From NCBI GenBank assembly GCA_009869945.1, contig WIXG01000527.1, positions 1 to 43,043 on the forward strand: a DNA stretch of 43,043 nucleotides, given 5' to 3'. Source of the DNA: Mesaphorura yosii (lineage: Eukaryota > Arthropoda > Collembola > Poduromorpha > Tullbergiidae). The translations under genes were made by a program, and so were the position numbers. This document shows positions 11,090 through 21,648 of the stretch, piece after piece (the first letter of the stretch is position 1; each line of letters starts with the position of its first letter). The notes below the pieces were generated by a model. That model did no database searches, was not told the DNA's origin, and worked only from the letters and a program-made list of their open reading frames with translations.

Positions 11090-11709
11090 TTACCAGGCCG
11101 GGCAATCGTGCCTCACACGGAGCAAGTAGAGCCGTTGACGCCATTAATGGAGGTTAACTGCTTGAAGGCTGCAACAATTGAACTCAGAATAGAATTTACT
11201 CAATTTACGCTTTCCTGGAAGAAATCCACCAGCTCGAAATGTATTCCACGAATTGATCTTAAGTCTTCCGATGGGAATTTACATTCCAGCTACGCTGGAG
11301 TCAATTCCCGGTCATGCTCGCATTTGTTATGACAATCAACAAGTCACAAGAGCAGTCCCTAGAGTGGACCGGAATTTACTTGCCCTCTCCCGTGTTTAGT
11401 CACGGTCAATTGTATGTGGCTTTCTCCCAAGGGAAGTGCCCCAATAAAATTAGAGTCAAAATCCTTGAGGCTGCTAACCAAGGGAAACTGATCCCAGGAT
11501 CTTCAAGAGTTTTTACAGTAAATTGTGTTTATCGAGAAGTGTTTGGTAATCCTGGATGGTCGAATCAAGCTAACCACAACAACGGCAATAATAAGCGTAG
11601 TGGTACCGAGATTGTGCAAGAGACCAGCGCAAGTAAGCGCGCACGGGTTGACATGACTGATGACCTCCCACCTATTGAGACCATACGAATTGCAGATGTC
11701 TCATTTTGA
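11090..11709 (+). mobile_element. Helitron remnant: C-terminal end of the Pif1-like helicase, frameshifted
   Basis: The frame at 11314-11709 contains MLAFVMTINKSQEQSLEWTG and GIYLPSPVFSHGQLYVAFSQ, the conserved C-terminal helicase block of Helitron Rep-Hel proteins. Just upstream, the IPRIDL segment of the same domain is readable in a different frame (about 11250-11290), so a frameshift near 11280 separates the two. The typical AINKSQGQ reads TINKSQEQ, and AFSR reads AFSQ. The nuclease (Rep) part and most of the helicase are missing. After the helicase block comes a basic tail (SASKRARVDM) before the stop. This is an inactive fragment. Confidence 0.8.
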
Positions 11710-11774
11710 AATTACGTAATATCAGTGTGAGTATAACAATGTATTCATCAAGGACCACGTGGAGCGAGGAATTC

Positions 11775-11790
11775 CGAGGCATGCGCCTCG
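11775..11790. repeat. Short perfect hairpin downstream of Helitron remnant
   Basis: The sequence cgaggc-atgc-gcctcg forms a 6-bp stem with a 4-base loop, 66 bases after the helicase stop. Helitrons end in a short GC-rich hairpin followed by CTRR. The hairpin is present here but I see no CTRR within the expected dozen bases, so its link to the element is weak. Confidence 0.3.
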
Positions 11791-11993
11791 ACGCATTATG
11801 AACAGAGTTGGGTGTTGTATGTTTCTATCACACACTTTTCTGTGTATTTTGCGTCGTGATTGCCGTTCCCATCCATTGCCAGTCTCATCTCTTCACAAGC
11901 ACCTGTAATATGCTGCATGTCGCATCACCTTCTCTTCACTCTTCCATCACAGTACTAAAACAACTTTCACACTGAGCAGTAGTTTCGTGCCAT

Positions 11994-12386
11994 ATGGTGG
12001 TTTTAGGACCAAATTTTGTTCGAATTATGTCGGTAAGTTTATTTTTTTAAAATTATTGAGTTATACTCATTCGTGTATTTTATGTGATAGTATACGTTGG
12101 AATTCGTTTTCTTCATTTTAGGACCAAAATATTAAAGAAAATCGCCAGGCTGTGGCCTTCAGGCAAGATGTTCTGATGATGCCGGTAAGTTTAATAAGCA
12201 CTACAATGTAATTAGGGTTATTTGATTTTCTTATAATTCAAATATTCTGTTGTGTTTTTACAGCCTCCACCGCCTAACCCACCACGGGTTGTTAGAAGGA
12301 ACTCGGTGGCAGGCGTCACAGACGTTGGGTTTGGCGAGGGAGTGGTTCGTGGAGGTGGAAGTGGACATCGCGGAGGAAGACGATGA
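11994..12386 (+). CDS. Three-exon small-protein gene, about 74 residues, Gly/Arg-rich C-terminus
   Basis: Exons 11994-12032, 12122-12184 and 12264-12386 are each in phase 0. They are bounded by GTAAGT donors at 12033 and 12185 and TTTTAG / TTTACAG acceptors. The product starts MVVLGPNFVRIMS, continues DQNIKENRQAVAFRQD and a poly-Pro stretch (MMPPPPPNPP), then a Gly/Arg-rich end (GGGSGHRGGRR). It is too fragmented to show as a long open frame. The GRG-like tail is typical of RNA-binding or intrinsically disordered segments, but I cannot assign a family. Three clean splice junctions in 400 bases argue for a real gene; small size and lack of homology argue for caution. Confidence 0.45.
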
Positions 12387-12845
12387 GGAAGGCGGAGGGC
12401 AGGACCGAGGGGTATCGGGGTGAATGGCAGAGGATATGGAACGCAACATGTTGGAGGTGGGTTTGGAATGTGGTCAGGAAGCGTGAGAAGGAGATGTGTT
12501 CGGCGTGGCGAAGGACGTGGTGGAGGTGCAGGCGTGCGGAGCGCGAGGAATTGTGAGGGAAGGGAAGGATTTGGGGGTTGAGGAACTCAAGGTGCTGGAG
12601 GCAGGGCACCACTAGCGCGAGACCGTCGCGGTCTCACGCGTTCGGAGTGGTTGAGCAGGGCTGCTCACGCGTACCATCCCCGCCAGTGAACGTGGCTCAC
12701 CGGGAAGGACGCGAGTTTCACGTCCACCACCACCACTATTACTAAAATAATATTTTCTTGGTTGAATAAAGTGTTTTGATTATTTGTGCAAAACACTGCT
12801 GTGTGAATACTCGCCGAATTCGGCGATCGGGCCACTAGTATAAAT
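12387..12845. other. Non-coding G-rich region with a hairpin
   Basis: After the small gene, the plus strand is G-rich (ggaggtgg-type runs to about 12600). A perfect 7-bp inverted repeat with a 3-base loop (gagaccg-tcg-cggtctc) lies at 12619-12635. I see no gene here. Confidence 0.4.
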
Positions 12846-12879
12846 AAATAGGTACTGCCTTTCAAAATGTTTCAAGCTT

Positions 12880-13368
12880 TTGGGAATTCCAATACCATGC
12901 AAGAAATTTGATGAGCCAAGGCCAAAACGTGCTAGGCTGGAATTGAGCTCCTCATCGGGTTCTTCCACATCATCATCAGCAGATTCCGCCAGTCAGGCGA
13001 CATCCAGCTCTGACTCCGGGTCGGAGGATTCGTCATCGAACAGTGCGGAGTCCTCTTCATGTTCAAGTGACTCATATTCGTCGCCATCCTCCAAGCGTTC
13101 CAATTCGCGCGTCAATGTCACAGCAATTCATGACGTGAAAGTCCTTACAGAGAAGGCGAAGGAGTTGTACTTGCGAATTCAAGAAACCACTCCTGTCAAT
13201 ACTTTGGACTTGCTTATATCTGAACTTGGTGGCGAAGATGAGTCGCAGAGGTGAGTGTGCCGTCTCAAACAGAAAATTTCAAGCTTGACGAAGAGTTTTT
13301 GATCTTATTTTAGCTCTGTGGCCTCGTGCACAGGGCCAAAAATGGCTTGGTTGAATGTTGAATGTTGA
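12880..13368 (+). CDS. Serine-rich acidic protein, last two exons
   Basis: An exon reaching 13250 (AGAG|GTGAGT donor) joins in phase to a short last exon from 13314 (TTTTAG acceptor) that ends at the TGA at 13366-13368. The protein has a basic motif (RPKRARLEL) resembling a nuclear localisation signal, then about 70 residues of almost pure Ser with Asp/Glu. A helical segment follows (VKVLTEKAKELYLRIQETTP) and the end is WLNVEC. The start is uncertain: no ATG is in frame at the 5' edge and the frame runs back to about 12846, so an upstream exon is likely. Composition suggests a nuclear, phosphorylated, disordered protein, but the family is not recognised. Confidence 0.5.
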
Positions 13369-13641
13369 AGCAGTCCTGAATGTCTTTCAATTCCTAGCAA
13401 TGGACAACTCAGATGTTGATTCCCAAAGTGGATTGAATTGGCAAAAGAGCACGAGGCAAATGTAAACAAACATGTCACGAAATTTCAAGGTTCTTGGATA
13501 TTCCCTAGAAACTAAAGACTGCATGCAGGAAATTACATGTTGCCTTGCATTAAACTCACTTTTAATCAAAACATACATTTTCATTAAGCTCTCGTGTACG
13601 GCTGACATCAAGAAATAGAAGAATAGAAGAACACGAACTCC

Positions 13642-16327
13642 TTAACCATCTTCGCTGGTTTCCCCTTCGTTTGGATAGGCTGGATCACCACGGGCTGCTT
13701 TCTTCGATGCACCAGCAGGGCTCTGGACCGCGTCCCTGCTGACGCCTTTCTTTGGTAGGTGGAACCAGTTTATGCTTGTTTTCCGTGTCGTCTCCAAATA
13801 CTTGATAGTTTCTGTAAACATGTTGGATTTGAAGAACGTTGTTTCAATGAACTCATTACTCGGGGATGGATGGCCAGTTGCAATCACTTTGTGCTTATCC
13901 TGTAAATGTATAATAAGACGGGCATGTATATTAAAAGCGCGTCTACAAGTCACGAATAAGGTAGGTGGCTACACCTTGTCAATATGAGGTTGCTTATTCT
14001 CGGCTAATCTTCCCAGTAATATGAAAACCACGTGTGTTAAACTGCCACTGATTCGACTTATTATGTTATCCGTGAATTCTTCCCATCCAAATCCTTCATG
14101 CGACTGTGGTTCCTGAATTATTGCATTTCCATTCTTAATACCCTTCGTTATGGTCAGGACTGAGTTCAGCAACAACACACCTGCGAGTGTTTAATAACAT
14201 AACAAGATCTCACAATGAAATTCCTCTTTCAAAATTTTGACACTAGTGGCAGAACTTGATTAAGCAAATTGTCAGTTATTAGCACATCTTTCAGATCCGC
14301 TACTAGATTGGTCAACTCGTGTGTATGTCTGTGAACGTTTATGTTTTACGAGACAACAAAACTTGCTTCCATGTTGCCAGATTTCAGCATATGACTTCAG
14401 GAGCGTGGTTTAAGATAATATATAAAGCACCCTTGCGCAGAGAGATTAAACAGAGTACCCATCTGTACGCAGCATACGAAGCAAGATACATGTGTGGGAT
14501 TTCTCTGGTCACCGATTCAAATATGTAGGGAAGTCAGTATGTCCCTAAATTGATCAGCGCCATCACCATCATCGACCCGTCGAAGTTTAGGTTAAGTTAG
14601 GTAGGTCGCAGGGTACGAAGCAGATGGGAAATGTTATTGAAAAATCGAACCGAATTTGAAGGGATACATTTCGGTTTGGAAATGGTACCTCATATATTGC
14701 TTCTTCATAGAAACAGATAAATGACAGACACTCGCTGTTCAAAGATAAATATGTACAGAACAGTTTTTATGAAGCATAGAAGTGTGCTTAGCATAACGAC
14801 AGCTGGCGATATATATAAAACGAGGAAGCAATCCATTTCCGAATTTCAATCACCCTACGACATCCCTCGTGATTTCATCTGGGCTTTGTGCTTGGTCTTA
14901 TGACGTGGACTGTAATCGGCGGATCCCTTAATCTCACATTCAAAATTGGTAGACACAGAATTCAAAGTTCAGGTGGACTAAAGCTACAAGGTACGAGGCC
15001 TGTTACCATGTAACCCATTGGATCAACATAGCTCGGAATTGAATTATAACCGGAGATTACTTCAAGGCCCCACTTCAGAAGTAGGAAGGGTGTACGCCGT
15101 CCCACTAGCACAATGAAGAGCGCCCCCCCCCCCATAGGAATTCGAAGGACTTTCAAGACAGTCGACAACCAGGCAAAAAATAATCAGGGGAATGGGAAGT
15201 GCATCTGAGCATGCTTCACATTAAGTGTAGTGCATTAATTAGGTAGACATATTCTACATCTATTCACTATATAGCCCTTGCAAAATTGTAAATTTCGCCG
15301 TTTCTGGTTTAGATAAATTTCCCCATTTAGGGCAGTAGAAATTTAGAAGTTTATTTAGCACAGCGAAGTAAAAACATAATAACAAATTTTCTTGACCGGG
15401 ACTTCGTGAGTCTAGTAGGACTGTGTCAGGCATGCTTAGTTTAAAAGTTGAAGGGTCGTGAGCGTGCTATTATCCTTAAATGATTGGCTCAAAGAGGTGC
15501 TTTTTTAATTCATTGCTTGCAATGAGGTATTCTACTTACCCTGCTCCATCCAGCCTCCTAAGTAGAGGTTTGTTTTCCCATCTAGCAAATCCTTGTCAGC
15601 TTGAGAGGCATAAATTTTCAGCTTGCCAGTTTTCTTCTGCAAGGTCATACCCTCGCCATCAAGTTTGGCTAAATCGTACGGTTTCCTGACTCTAGCATGT
15701 TTCGTCTTCGTGTTGCTTTGACTCAGTTTAACACGTTCCTCATACTTGAGCAGGCGGAACATGTTTTCTAAGCTCTGTGGCATTGGAGCCTGATCCCGAC
15801 TAAATGCAATTCCACTATCGTCATGGAAAGGAGAAGGATCCTGGCCAATAATGACAACTTTCACCTCGTTTAACTTCGTATTAGTCCAACGCCAGAGTAA
15901 ACTTAAAGATGGGTTGACCATTCTATCACTATCATGCACTGCTGCAACAAGTTTGTACACCTGCCCAGACAAGGATTTGTTCATCTTTTATATACGGGGA
16001 TTTTCTTGACGGGAAAATTCGAAATATTTGAATTGAATGTTTGACAAGACCAACCTTAGTAAAATTTCTTATGTCGTCATTGATTGTATCTGTAATTATG
16101 TCTCGCCAGTCCTCCTGTACGTTCTCCATTTGGAAAAGAGGGAACTTCTTACAGTGGTCCTCAAATGTAGCCATTGCGGTGTTGAAGTATGTGGAACTGC
16201 GTGAGAAAGATGTAACTCTGGAAACAGATTGGTAACCTTGGCCTTTTGGTTTACGTTGTTCTGACCAGTTTTCCAACAGAGTGCAGAATGAAGGATATAT
16301 ATCGTGTATTTCCAATTTAACTAGCAT
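13642..16327 (-). CDS. UNG: Uracil-DNA glycosylase, divergent UNG family
   Basis: Four exons (16055-16327, 15540-15960, 13975-14180, 13899 down to 13642) join in phase to give about 385 residues. The enzyme removes uracil from DNA in base-excision repair. Visible landmarks are VKVVIIGQDPSPFHDDSGIA (water-activating loop), GVLLLNSVLTI, the VVFILLG strand and the GHPSPSNEF loop that carries the catalytic His in this family. The water-activating loop is unusual: GQDPYH of UNG enzymes reads GQDPSPFH, so the Asp stays but the Tyr that blocks thymine is lost. About 50 basic residues separate the SLENMF helix from GVLLLN, far more than in typical UNG. The 1359-nt intron 2 (14181-15539) holds no gene I can see, only a C tract near 15121 and a short TTAGG-like stretch near 14590. 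The last 25 residues are a Lys/Ala-rich tail. Confidence 0.88.
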
Positions 16328-17598
16328 TCACATTCATACTTTCATATTGATAGTGGAATTATGGCAGATTTGGTCACGCTGCGTGCTGTGAGAGTTTGAT
16401 GCATTGTTTCATGAGTTTAATTAGATTAGATTAGACCCTAATATGATTACCCTTCTTCTGAAAAGAATTTCATTTTACACTTGAGCCATATTCCACAATG
16501 CAATGGACTGCTGTAAATATTATTGAGGTTCGCATTCAAATTTGCGACTGGGGTTGTAATCTTGCTAAACCATTGTAACATAGTCAATTCGAGAAGAGGC
16601 TCTTTTATTGTATTTCATAAATTCAAATCCTGGCATACATTGAATACAATGAATTTTATCTCTGACTGATAGACAAAACGGAGAAGAGATGCAACTAAAA
16701 TGCAAGCCACTGGCACGTATTGAAGAACGTGGCGCTCCATTTGGTCGATACTCACCAGCATAAACGTCTGCATAAAGTTCTGCAGCTTCTGCAGTCATGA
16801 ACATACAAGTATTGTCAGACCAGCACGGGCTGATCTGAATACAAATCTTGTGATCTTCATGAATATAAAGTAAATCTTCTTCCCTCTCTATATAATCCGG
16901 AGTGAAATAGGTTAGTATTAAATCTGCTCAGTGCATGACAAGTGTCATTACTCAATTTTATTAAATCCTTTCCAAAGGACCTTACCGGATAAGGCCTGCT
17001 TTCTGGCTAAACGCTCGCGACCGATGAATCATATATCAATGGAAAGCTATTGACCCAAGAAACCCACAAAAAAAATTTCAGGCCAAAATTCGCATGCCCG
17101 TAGCTGCTACAGCCTTTCAAAGTTGCATAGTTCATCGGCTAATGTCTTGAAAACGACGGAGTTTCAGAAAAAACGCCCGATATAAAAAAATATTCATTTT
17201 CGAGAGGGGAATTCGAGAGAAATCTTTTGGGGCGATTTGAGACTTTTCGGCCTACGTGATTCAATGTTTCCTCATTTTTACGACGTTTATGCGGCCCTAA
17301 GAATTTTTAATGAACTTCTCTGATATTGCCCTTCACATTTTCGGAACCCTTATTTCAATAGCTTTAATATGAGCTCTGGCTGGTCCAAATCGCCTCACAG
17401 AATCCTAAGGAATGTCAGTTCGTATGGTCATGGATCTCGGAAAGAGGGGAGATAAGAACTTGAATGTACCATTTTTTATGGAATGTGGCTCTCCCGACAT
17501 GACTACCTGGAATTGTATTGTTTTTTGTTTCTTTCGCCCCGTTTCAGTGATCCAGAGGCGGAGTTCAGTAAGCTCATTTACTTTTAAGAATACTTAAG
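16328..17598. other. Intergenic DNA
   Basis: I find no supported gene. On the minus strand a short ATG-containing segment (16757-16804, MFMTAEAAELYADVYAG) ends at a consensus GTGAGT donor but has no partner exon. The rest is AT-rich with no recognised element. Confidence 0.45.
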
Positions 17599-18608
17599 TT
17601 ACGAAATTGGAATATGAGTAGGAGTCATACAAGTCCATTGTGTGACAACAGCGTCATCGCTCGTCCCTTGTCCGTTTACTTGTAAGCATTTACCAGAAGC
17701 ACGGTTCTTGATGGTGACATTGCTCCCTTGTCCACCCGCCGCCAGCGCAAAGTACCAATGATGATTGGCTGCAGTTGGTGTACATGTGTACAGGTTCACA
17801 GTAGCTTCATCTCAGGTACTTCCACCCAAATTATCAAGACACATTGTAGGTTATGCATTAGAACGGAGGAGCATTGGATATGGTGAGACTACACGTGGCC
17901 ATTGAACCATACACCAAGTTTGATGTAGTGCATTTACTTGACCAACACATTCCCATTGGTCCAAGTATGACTCTGAACCTTCAGCTGTGAGGCAACGTCC
18001 GCTGTGATTCGCTTTGAGTTGAAATGCGGTTGCGGGGGAAGAGAATTGACATTTTTACCATTGCGAGAGCCTCAGAAATGTTCTTACCCATTGCCCGTTG
18101 ACGATCATCCCTTTTTGATTTGTCGTCGCCGATCCGGCTCCTGGTTTGGTTGCTAGTCGAATCCCATCACCATTGTTCATATCTGAACTTATAACCTATA
18201 TGACCTTTTTAACTGTACTTGACTGCTGATAGTTGAACCAAAGGAGGCCTGGAACTGTGCTCCATTGCTAAACGCATATGAGAACATGTGAAAGGGAAAA
18301 CCACGAGGCAGAAGGAGTCCCATCTGTACTCACCCCGATTGTAGAAAAGTCAATGGTCTGTTTCTCTGCAACCAAGTCACAAGTGGCAAGCCCCACGGCC
18401 GTGTCACCTGTTACAGCAAGGCAAAGATTTGTGTATGCAACATTTTGTAACAACCCACTCCAAATCTGAAAATACACGGTTGCATGACTTTAAAAGGATA
18501 TCTACTTGCATTGGACTTCTTAATATAGAAACTTATTGATGGACCATAGTACGCAGAGCCAGGCCCCACCAGAAGGGCTACAAGTGCTAAAATTGTGACG
18601 GGATTCAT
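17599..18608 (-). pseudogene. Ricin-B-type (beta-trefoil) lectin gene, broken
   Basis: The minus strand shows a signal peptide (MNPVTILALVALLVGPGSAY, from 18608) and several exons of a beta-trefoil carbohydrate-binding domain. Diagnostic pieces are NLCLAVTG, SGRCLTAEG, TMCLDNLGG, NLYTC, and a clear last repeat with SGKCLQVNGQG and VVTQWTC. The frame is interrupted by a TAA at 17851-17853 and a TGA at 17812-17814, both inside the domain. At least two exon junctions do not join in phase. One join works only through a 36-nt intron (18183-18218). The domain alone is a sugar-binding module; no catalytic chain is attached. A decayed gene is the simplest reading, with assembly error as the alternative. 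Confidence 0.65.
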
Positions 18609-19540
18609 GCTTGAGTATGTCAAGAGCTTTCAAATGGCTAAGTGGCTATTGATGGAGATTTTAGTGTCTAGAGAATGTATTTATATGTGCTCGAGATCGA
18701 CCTCATTCAGTATATCCGATGGGTCCAGTCATATGTTGTGTCTTGAAGTGGTTCCAAAAGTATTTGCCCAAATTCACCTCACATTTGACAGTGCATTGGC
18801 GGTTGGTAACAAGACGACGAAGTCGGGCTGATGGATGATGAAGCGAATGATTACATAAAGCAAGCACGCGACTTACGACATGACCTATGACCCAGCCAGA
18901 CAATCCTCAAGACTTTATGAATGGGTCGGACCCGACTTACGTGCGTCATTCGTCATTCCGATTGGGAAAAGTTCAATGCTTGAGGTCAGAACCAGGGATG
19001 GGGTAATCCATGATTACTTTAATCAGATTACTCAAAAAACCAGTGCATATTCGTAGAATCTATCTGCAGAAAAGTGCAGGCAAACTGCAGCTGTGAATTC
19101 ACATCACACTATAGACACATGAGGAGTCGAGATTGACGAAAGACAATTGAAGGTTGCCCACGTATTACAAGCATGACGAAATCCGTGTAGAATCTTTACT
19201 ATTTCCCAATTATTTAATTGGTGACTCACGATACGTCCGAAAGGATTCAATGAAAAGTTCTCTCTTGGTCTGAGTCTCGAACTTTGCAAAGCACTCCGAA
19301 CACATGGAGAATCTTTTTGTATGTTAACAAAGTTTGTGATTGTCAGTTTACTCTGCTATTGCACTATTAATTACCCATAATAGCAATTAATTCTTATCAT
19401 GATTATAGTTTAATTAAACAAATGCGCAGTGAAACTATAAACCTAGAATTTTGAGCAAGCACAATGAAAAGGCCAAATCCCTTCATTCCTAGAATTTCTT
19501 TTTAAAGGGCTGTGTAGCTGCGTGTGTAGCCAGGTGGCAT
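18609..19540. other. Intergenic DNA
   Basis: No gene or element could be supported between the lectin and the NYN gene. The short open frames here lack splice context and recognisable motifs. Confidence 0.5.
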
Positions 19541-20507
19541 CTACTCTGGTATGATAGCCTTTGCTTTCGTGAAATTTGGCTTCAGTTGCACTCCAAACAT
19601 GTTGGTCGATGACAAGAACCTTCGGGCGCTTGCCGCTTGATCTACCGCTTTAAAGTTGATGAAGGCTTGACCATTTTTCACTTGAATCACCTGCCCTTCG
19701 AATGGGTTCACGCAACGCTGCAGCTTATTTTGAAGACCCTCTGGGTCCAATTTCCCTGAAAATCCCATCACGATTAGCTGGAGACTGGCTTCATGCTTGG
19801 TCTCGTTAGCAGGAGTTTCAAGCTTGGGTTCAATATTAAGCTTAATGTCTGCATCAGCAACCGCTGCTTTGCCCTCTGCGTGTTTAGAAGGTTCCGGCAC
19901 CGCGCATGTGTTTTTCCCTTTCGCTTTCTTTGATTCCTTCTGTTGATCAGTGTTTTTCTGGGGCACCGCAGCACAAATTGCTTGAAAAGAGTGCGCTTCT
20001 GCACAAATACTCTTCAAACTCTCCCGGCACTGGTCGGAGTAAACCAAGATGCCATCACACATACGTCTCCGGATAGCAAATAAAATTTTCCCAAAGCCCT
20101 GGTCACCGGAGACAAGAACCACGACCGGCTTGATGATTGTGACGAGCTCTAATTGCAACGCTCTGGTTACTAGGTGGTGCATCATTAGATAAAAGATATG
20201 CTTACTAATAGTATCCACAAACTTCAGAATTCCTTCAATCAATTTGTTGTCGACGCCGTCAGGTTTCTGCAAAACTTGAACCAGGAATACCCCATCTAAA
20301 AGCAAGCTGAAAATTACGAATGCTGCTGCAACTTATATAAAGCGCAAGACTACCTTTTCGGTCAATGTTGCGAACAATGTCAGGACTCAGGCTCAAGGTT
20401 AGTTTGGATTTATCGGTCAGATGTGCATTACTTACTGCGCAACCGATGAGGAATTCAAACTCAGTGTGGTTTACACGCTCGTAAATGAATTTTCTCCTGA
20501 TGGCGTC
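19541..20507 (-). CDS. NYN ribonuclease-domain protein with C-terminal RRM
   Basis: Exons 20354-20507 and 19541-20322 join in phase if a 31-nt (or 28-nt) intron is removed. The N-terminal half is a NYN/PIN-like nuclease domain. It shows KPDGVDNKLIEG with a conserved Asp, then VVVLVSGDQGFGKILFAIRR, matching the LVSGDxDF strand of NYN domains with the second Asp changed to Gly. A Lys-rich linker follows, then an RRM near the C-terminus with an RNP2-like LIVMGFSG and an RNP1-like NGQAFINF. NYN plus RRM recalls MARF1-type RNA regulators, so an RNA-binding, possibly RNA-cleaving role is likely. Loss of one acidic residue leaves activity uncertain. The 5' end is open: the first visible exon follows an acceptor at 20508-20509, and no start codon was found. 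Confidence 0.7.
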
Positions 20508-20869
20508 CTAATCTGTTTGTCCATCCTTTGTTAATTCATATCAGTTGGTTTGTCGGCTACGGCTATCTACGAATCGACAGAGTGATTCGAGGACAGTTGC
20601 ACACGGTGCTAAGCACTGAAAGGCAAAATCAACGTCATTATGCTGGTTGGTTTGGTTTCACATGATAGGTCGTGTACATTGCGCACGTTGGGATGGAAAT
20701 ATTTTCAGAGAAAGAATCGTACAATAATTTAGCAGGTTGCAGCAGTTTATGAACTCATTTAAATTTGTCAATCGACGATTTGAGCCAAGTGATCCCCTGA
20801 AGCCGTGAAAACAAACAAACATCAAAAATAATCTACAATGGAATCCTCGAAATCATCTCGAGTTTCATT

Positions 20870-21485
20870 TATTTTCAGCACAATCGCATTCACATTCCAG
20901 CTTGTCTATGTGCTGAGTTTATTCAGGGTTTCTTGCCCGCTTTCTGTTGCTGTACTTGTAAATCCTTCGGCTGCGAGACGCTTACCTCTGAGCTCTCGTC
21001 CTTTCCAGTCAATGTTTTTATGCGCCCTTTCTTCACGCACCTCCACGGGCCCTTGCCCCAACTCTGCGTTGGGAGCTTCTGCTGCGGACGGCTCCACCTC
21101 GACTCCTGCTAAACGCAGATTTATCACGCCTTGACATACTGGCGCCTAGAATGAGAAATTGCTCACATTCGCTGTTGGTAAGCGTTCCTACGCTTAACAA
21201 CATTCCATCGTGATTTGGTAGATTGAACGCAAGGCAGGCCACATGCGGGCACAGCTCGCGCAAATTGGCAGCACGTCGCTTGGCAGAGTCAAGATCGCGG
21301 ACGGCGAGATGCGAAGTTCCAGCCGGTGAGAACCGAGAGCTCTCCAAGCTCAGCATTGCTCAATTCAAGCTCCAGATCAGTGGATACGGACCGGAGAGCA
21401 GGAAAACTGTCGTGCTGCATGAGCCCTTCAACGTGCTTTAGGAGTTGAGCCAGATTGACATAATCCTGATAAGACTGCTCGGCTT
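20870..21485 (-). other. Possible exons of an unassigned minus-strand gene
   Basis: Two segments look coding. One (about 21295-21483) encodes DYVNLAQLLKHVEGLMQHDS and a helical LELELSNAELGEL stretch. The other (about 20985-21112) begins after TTTAGCAG and ends at a GTAAGC donor, encoding AEAPNAELGQGPVEV and DWKGREL. They are in different frames and I could not join them cleanly. An AATAAA on the minus strand near 20870 could mark the end. No family is recognised. They could be the degraded 3' part of the receptor gene upstream. Confidence 0.3.
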
Positions 21486-21511
21486 ACTGACCAGCACCTA
21501 TACACATGCAC

Positions 21512-21646
21512 TTTGGGTGGCGTGGGTGGCAAGTGTCATGGGTGGCTAGAGTCATGGGTGGCGAAAGTCCAGGCTGGGAACTGTCATAGGTGGTGGAAGT
21601 CCGGTGGCAAGCGTCGCGGGTGGTGAAAATCGGGTGACTCCTGTCG
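21512..21646. repeat. Degenerate tandem repeat, about 16-bp unit
   Basis: About eight imperfect copies of a unit close to tgggtggcaagagtca run head-to-tail, with variants such as tgggtggcgaaagtcc and taggtggtggaagtcc. The array ends at the point where the receptor-kinase frame stops, so it may mark the breakpoint that removed the kinase C-lobe. Confidence 0.65.
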
Positions 21647-21648
21647 TG

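Noticed and set aside
12619..12635. Perfect GAGACCG/CGGTCTC hairpin as a CRISPR repeat or bacterial terminator
   Set aside because: It occurs once, has no spaced copies, no T-run, and the genome is eukaryotic.
13642..16327. Endogenous-virus origin for the uracil-DNA glycosylase
   Set aside because: Large DNA viruses carry UNG genes, but this one has three spliceosomal introns and no neighbouring viral genes. A divergent cellular gene is more likely.
16757..16804. Tiny exon MFMTAEAAELYADVYAG with a GTGAGT donor
   Set aside because: No partner exon or conserved motif was found; it could be chance.
20838..21134. Plus-strand frame with signal-like start (MESSKSSRVSFIFSTIAF)
   Set aside because: It overlaps better exon candidates on the minus strand and has no domain or splice support.
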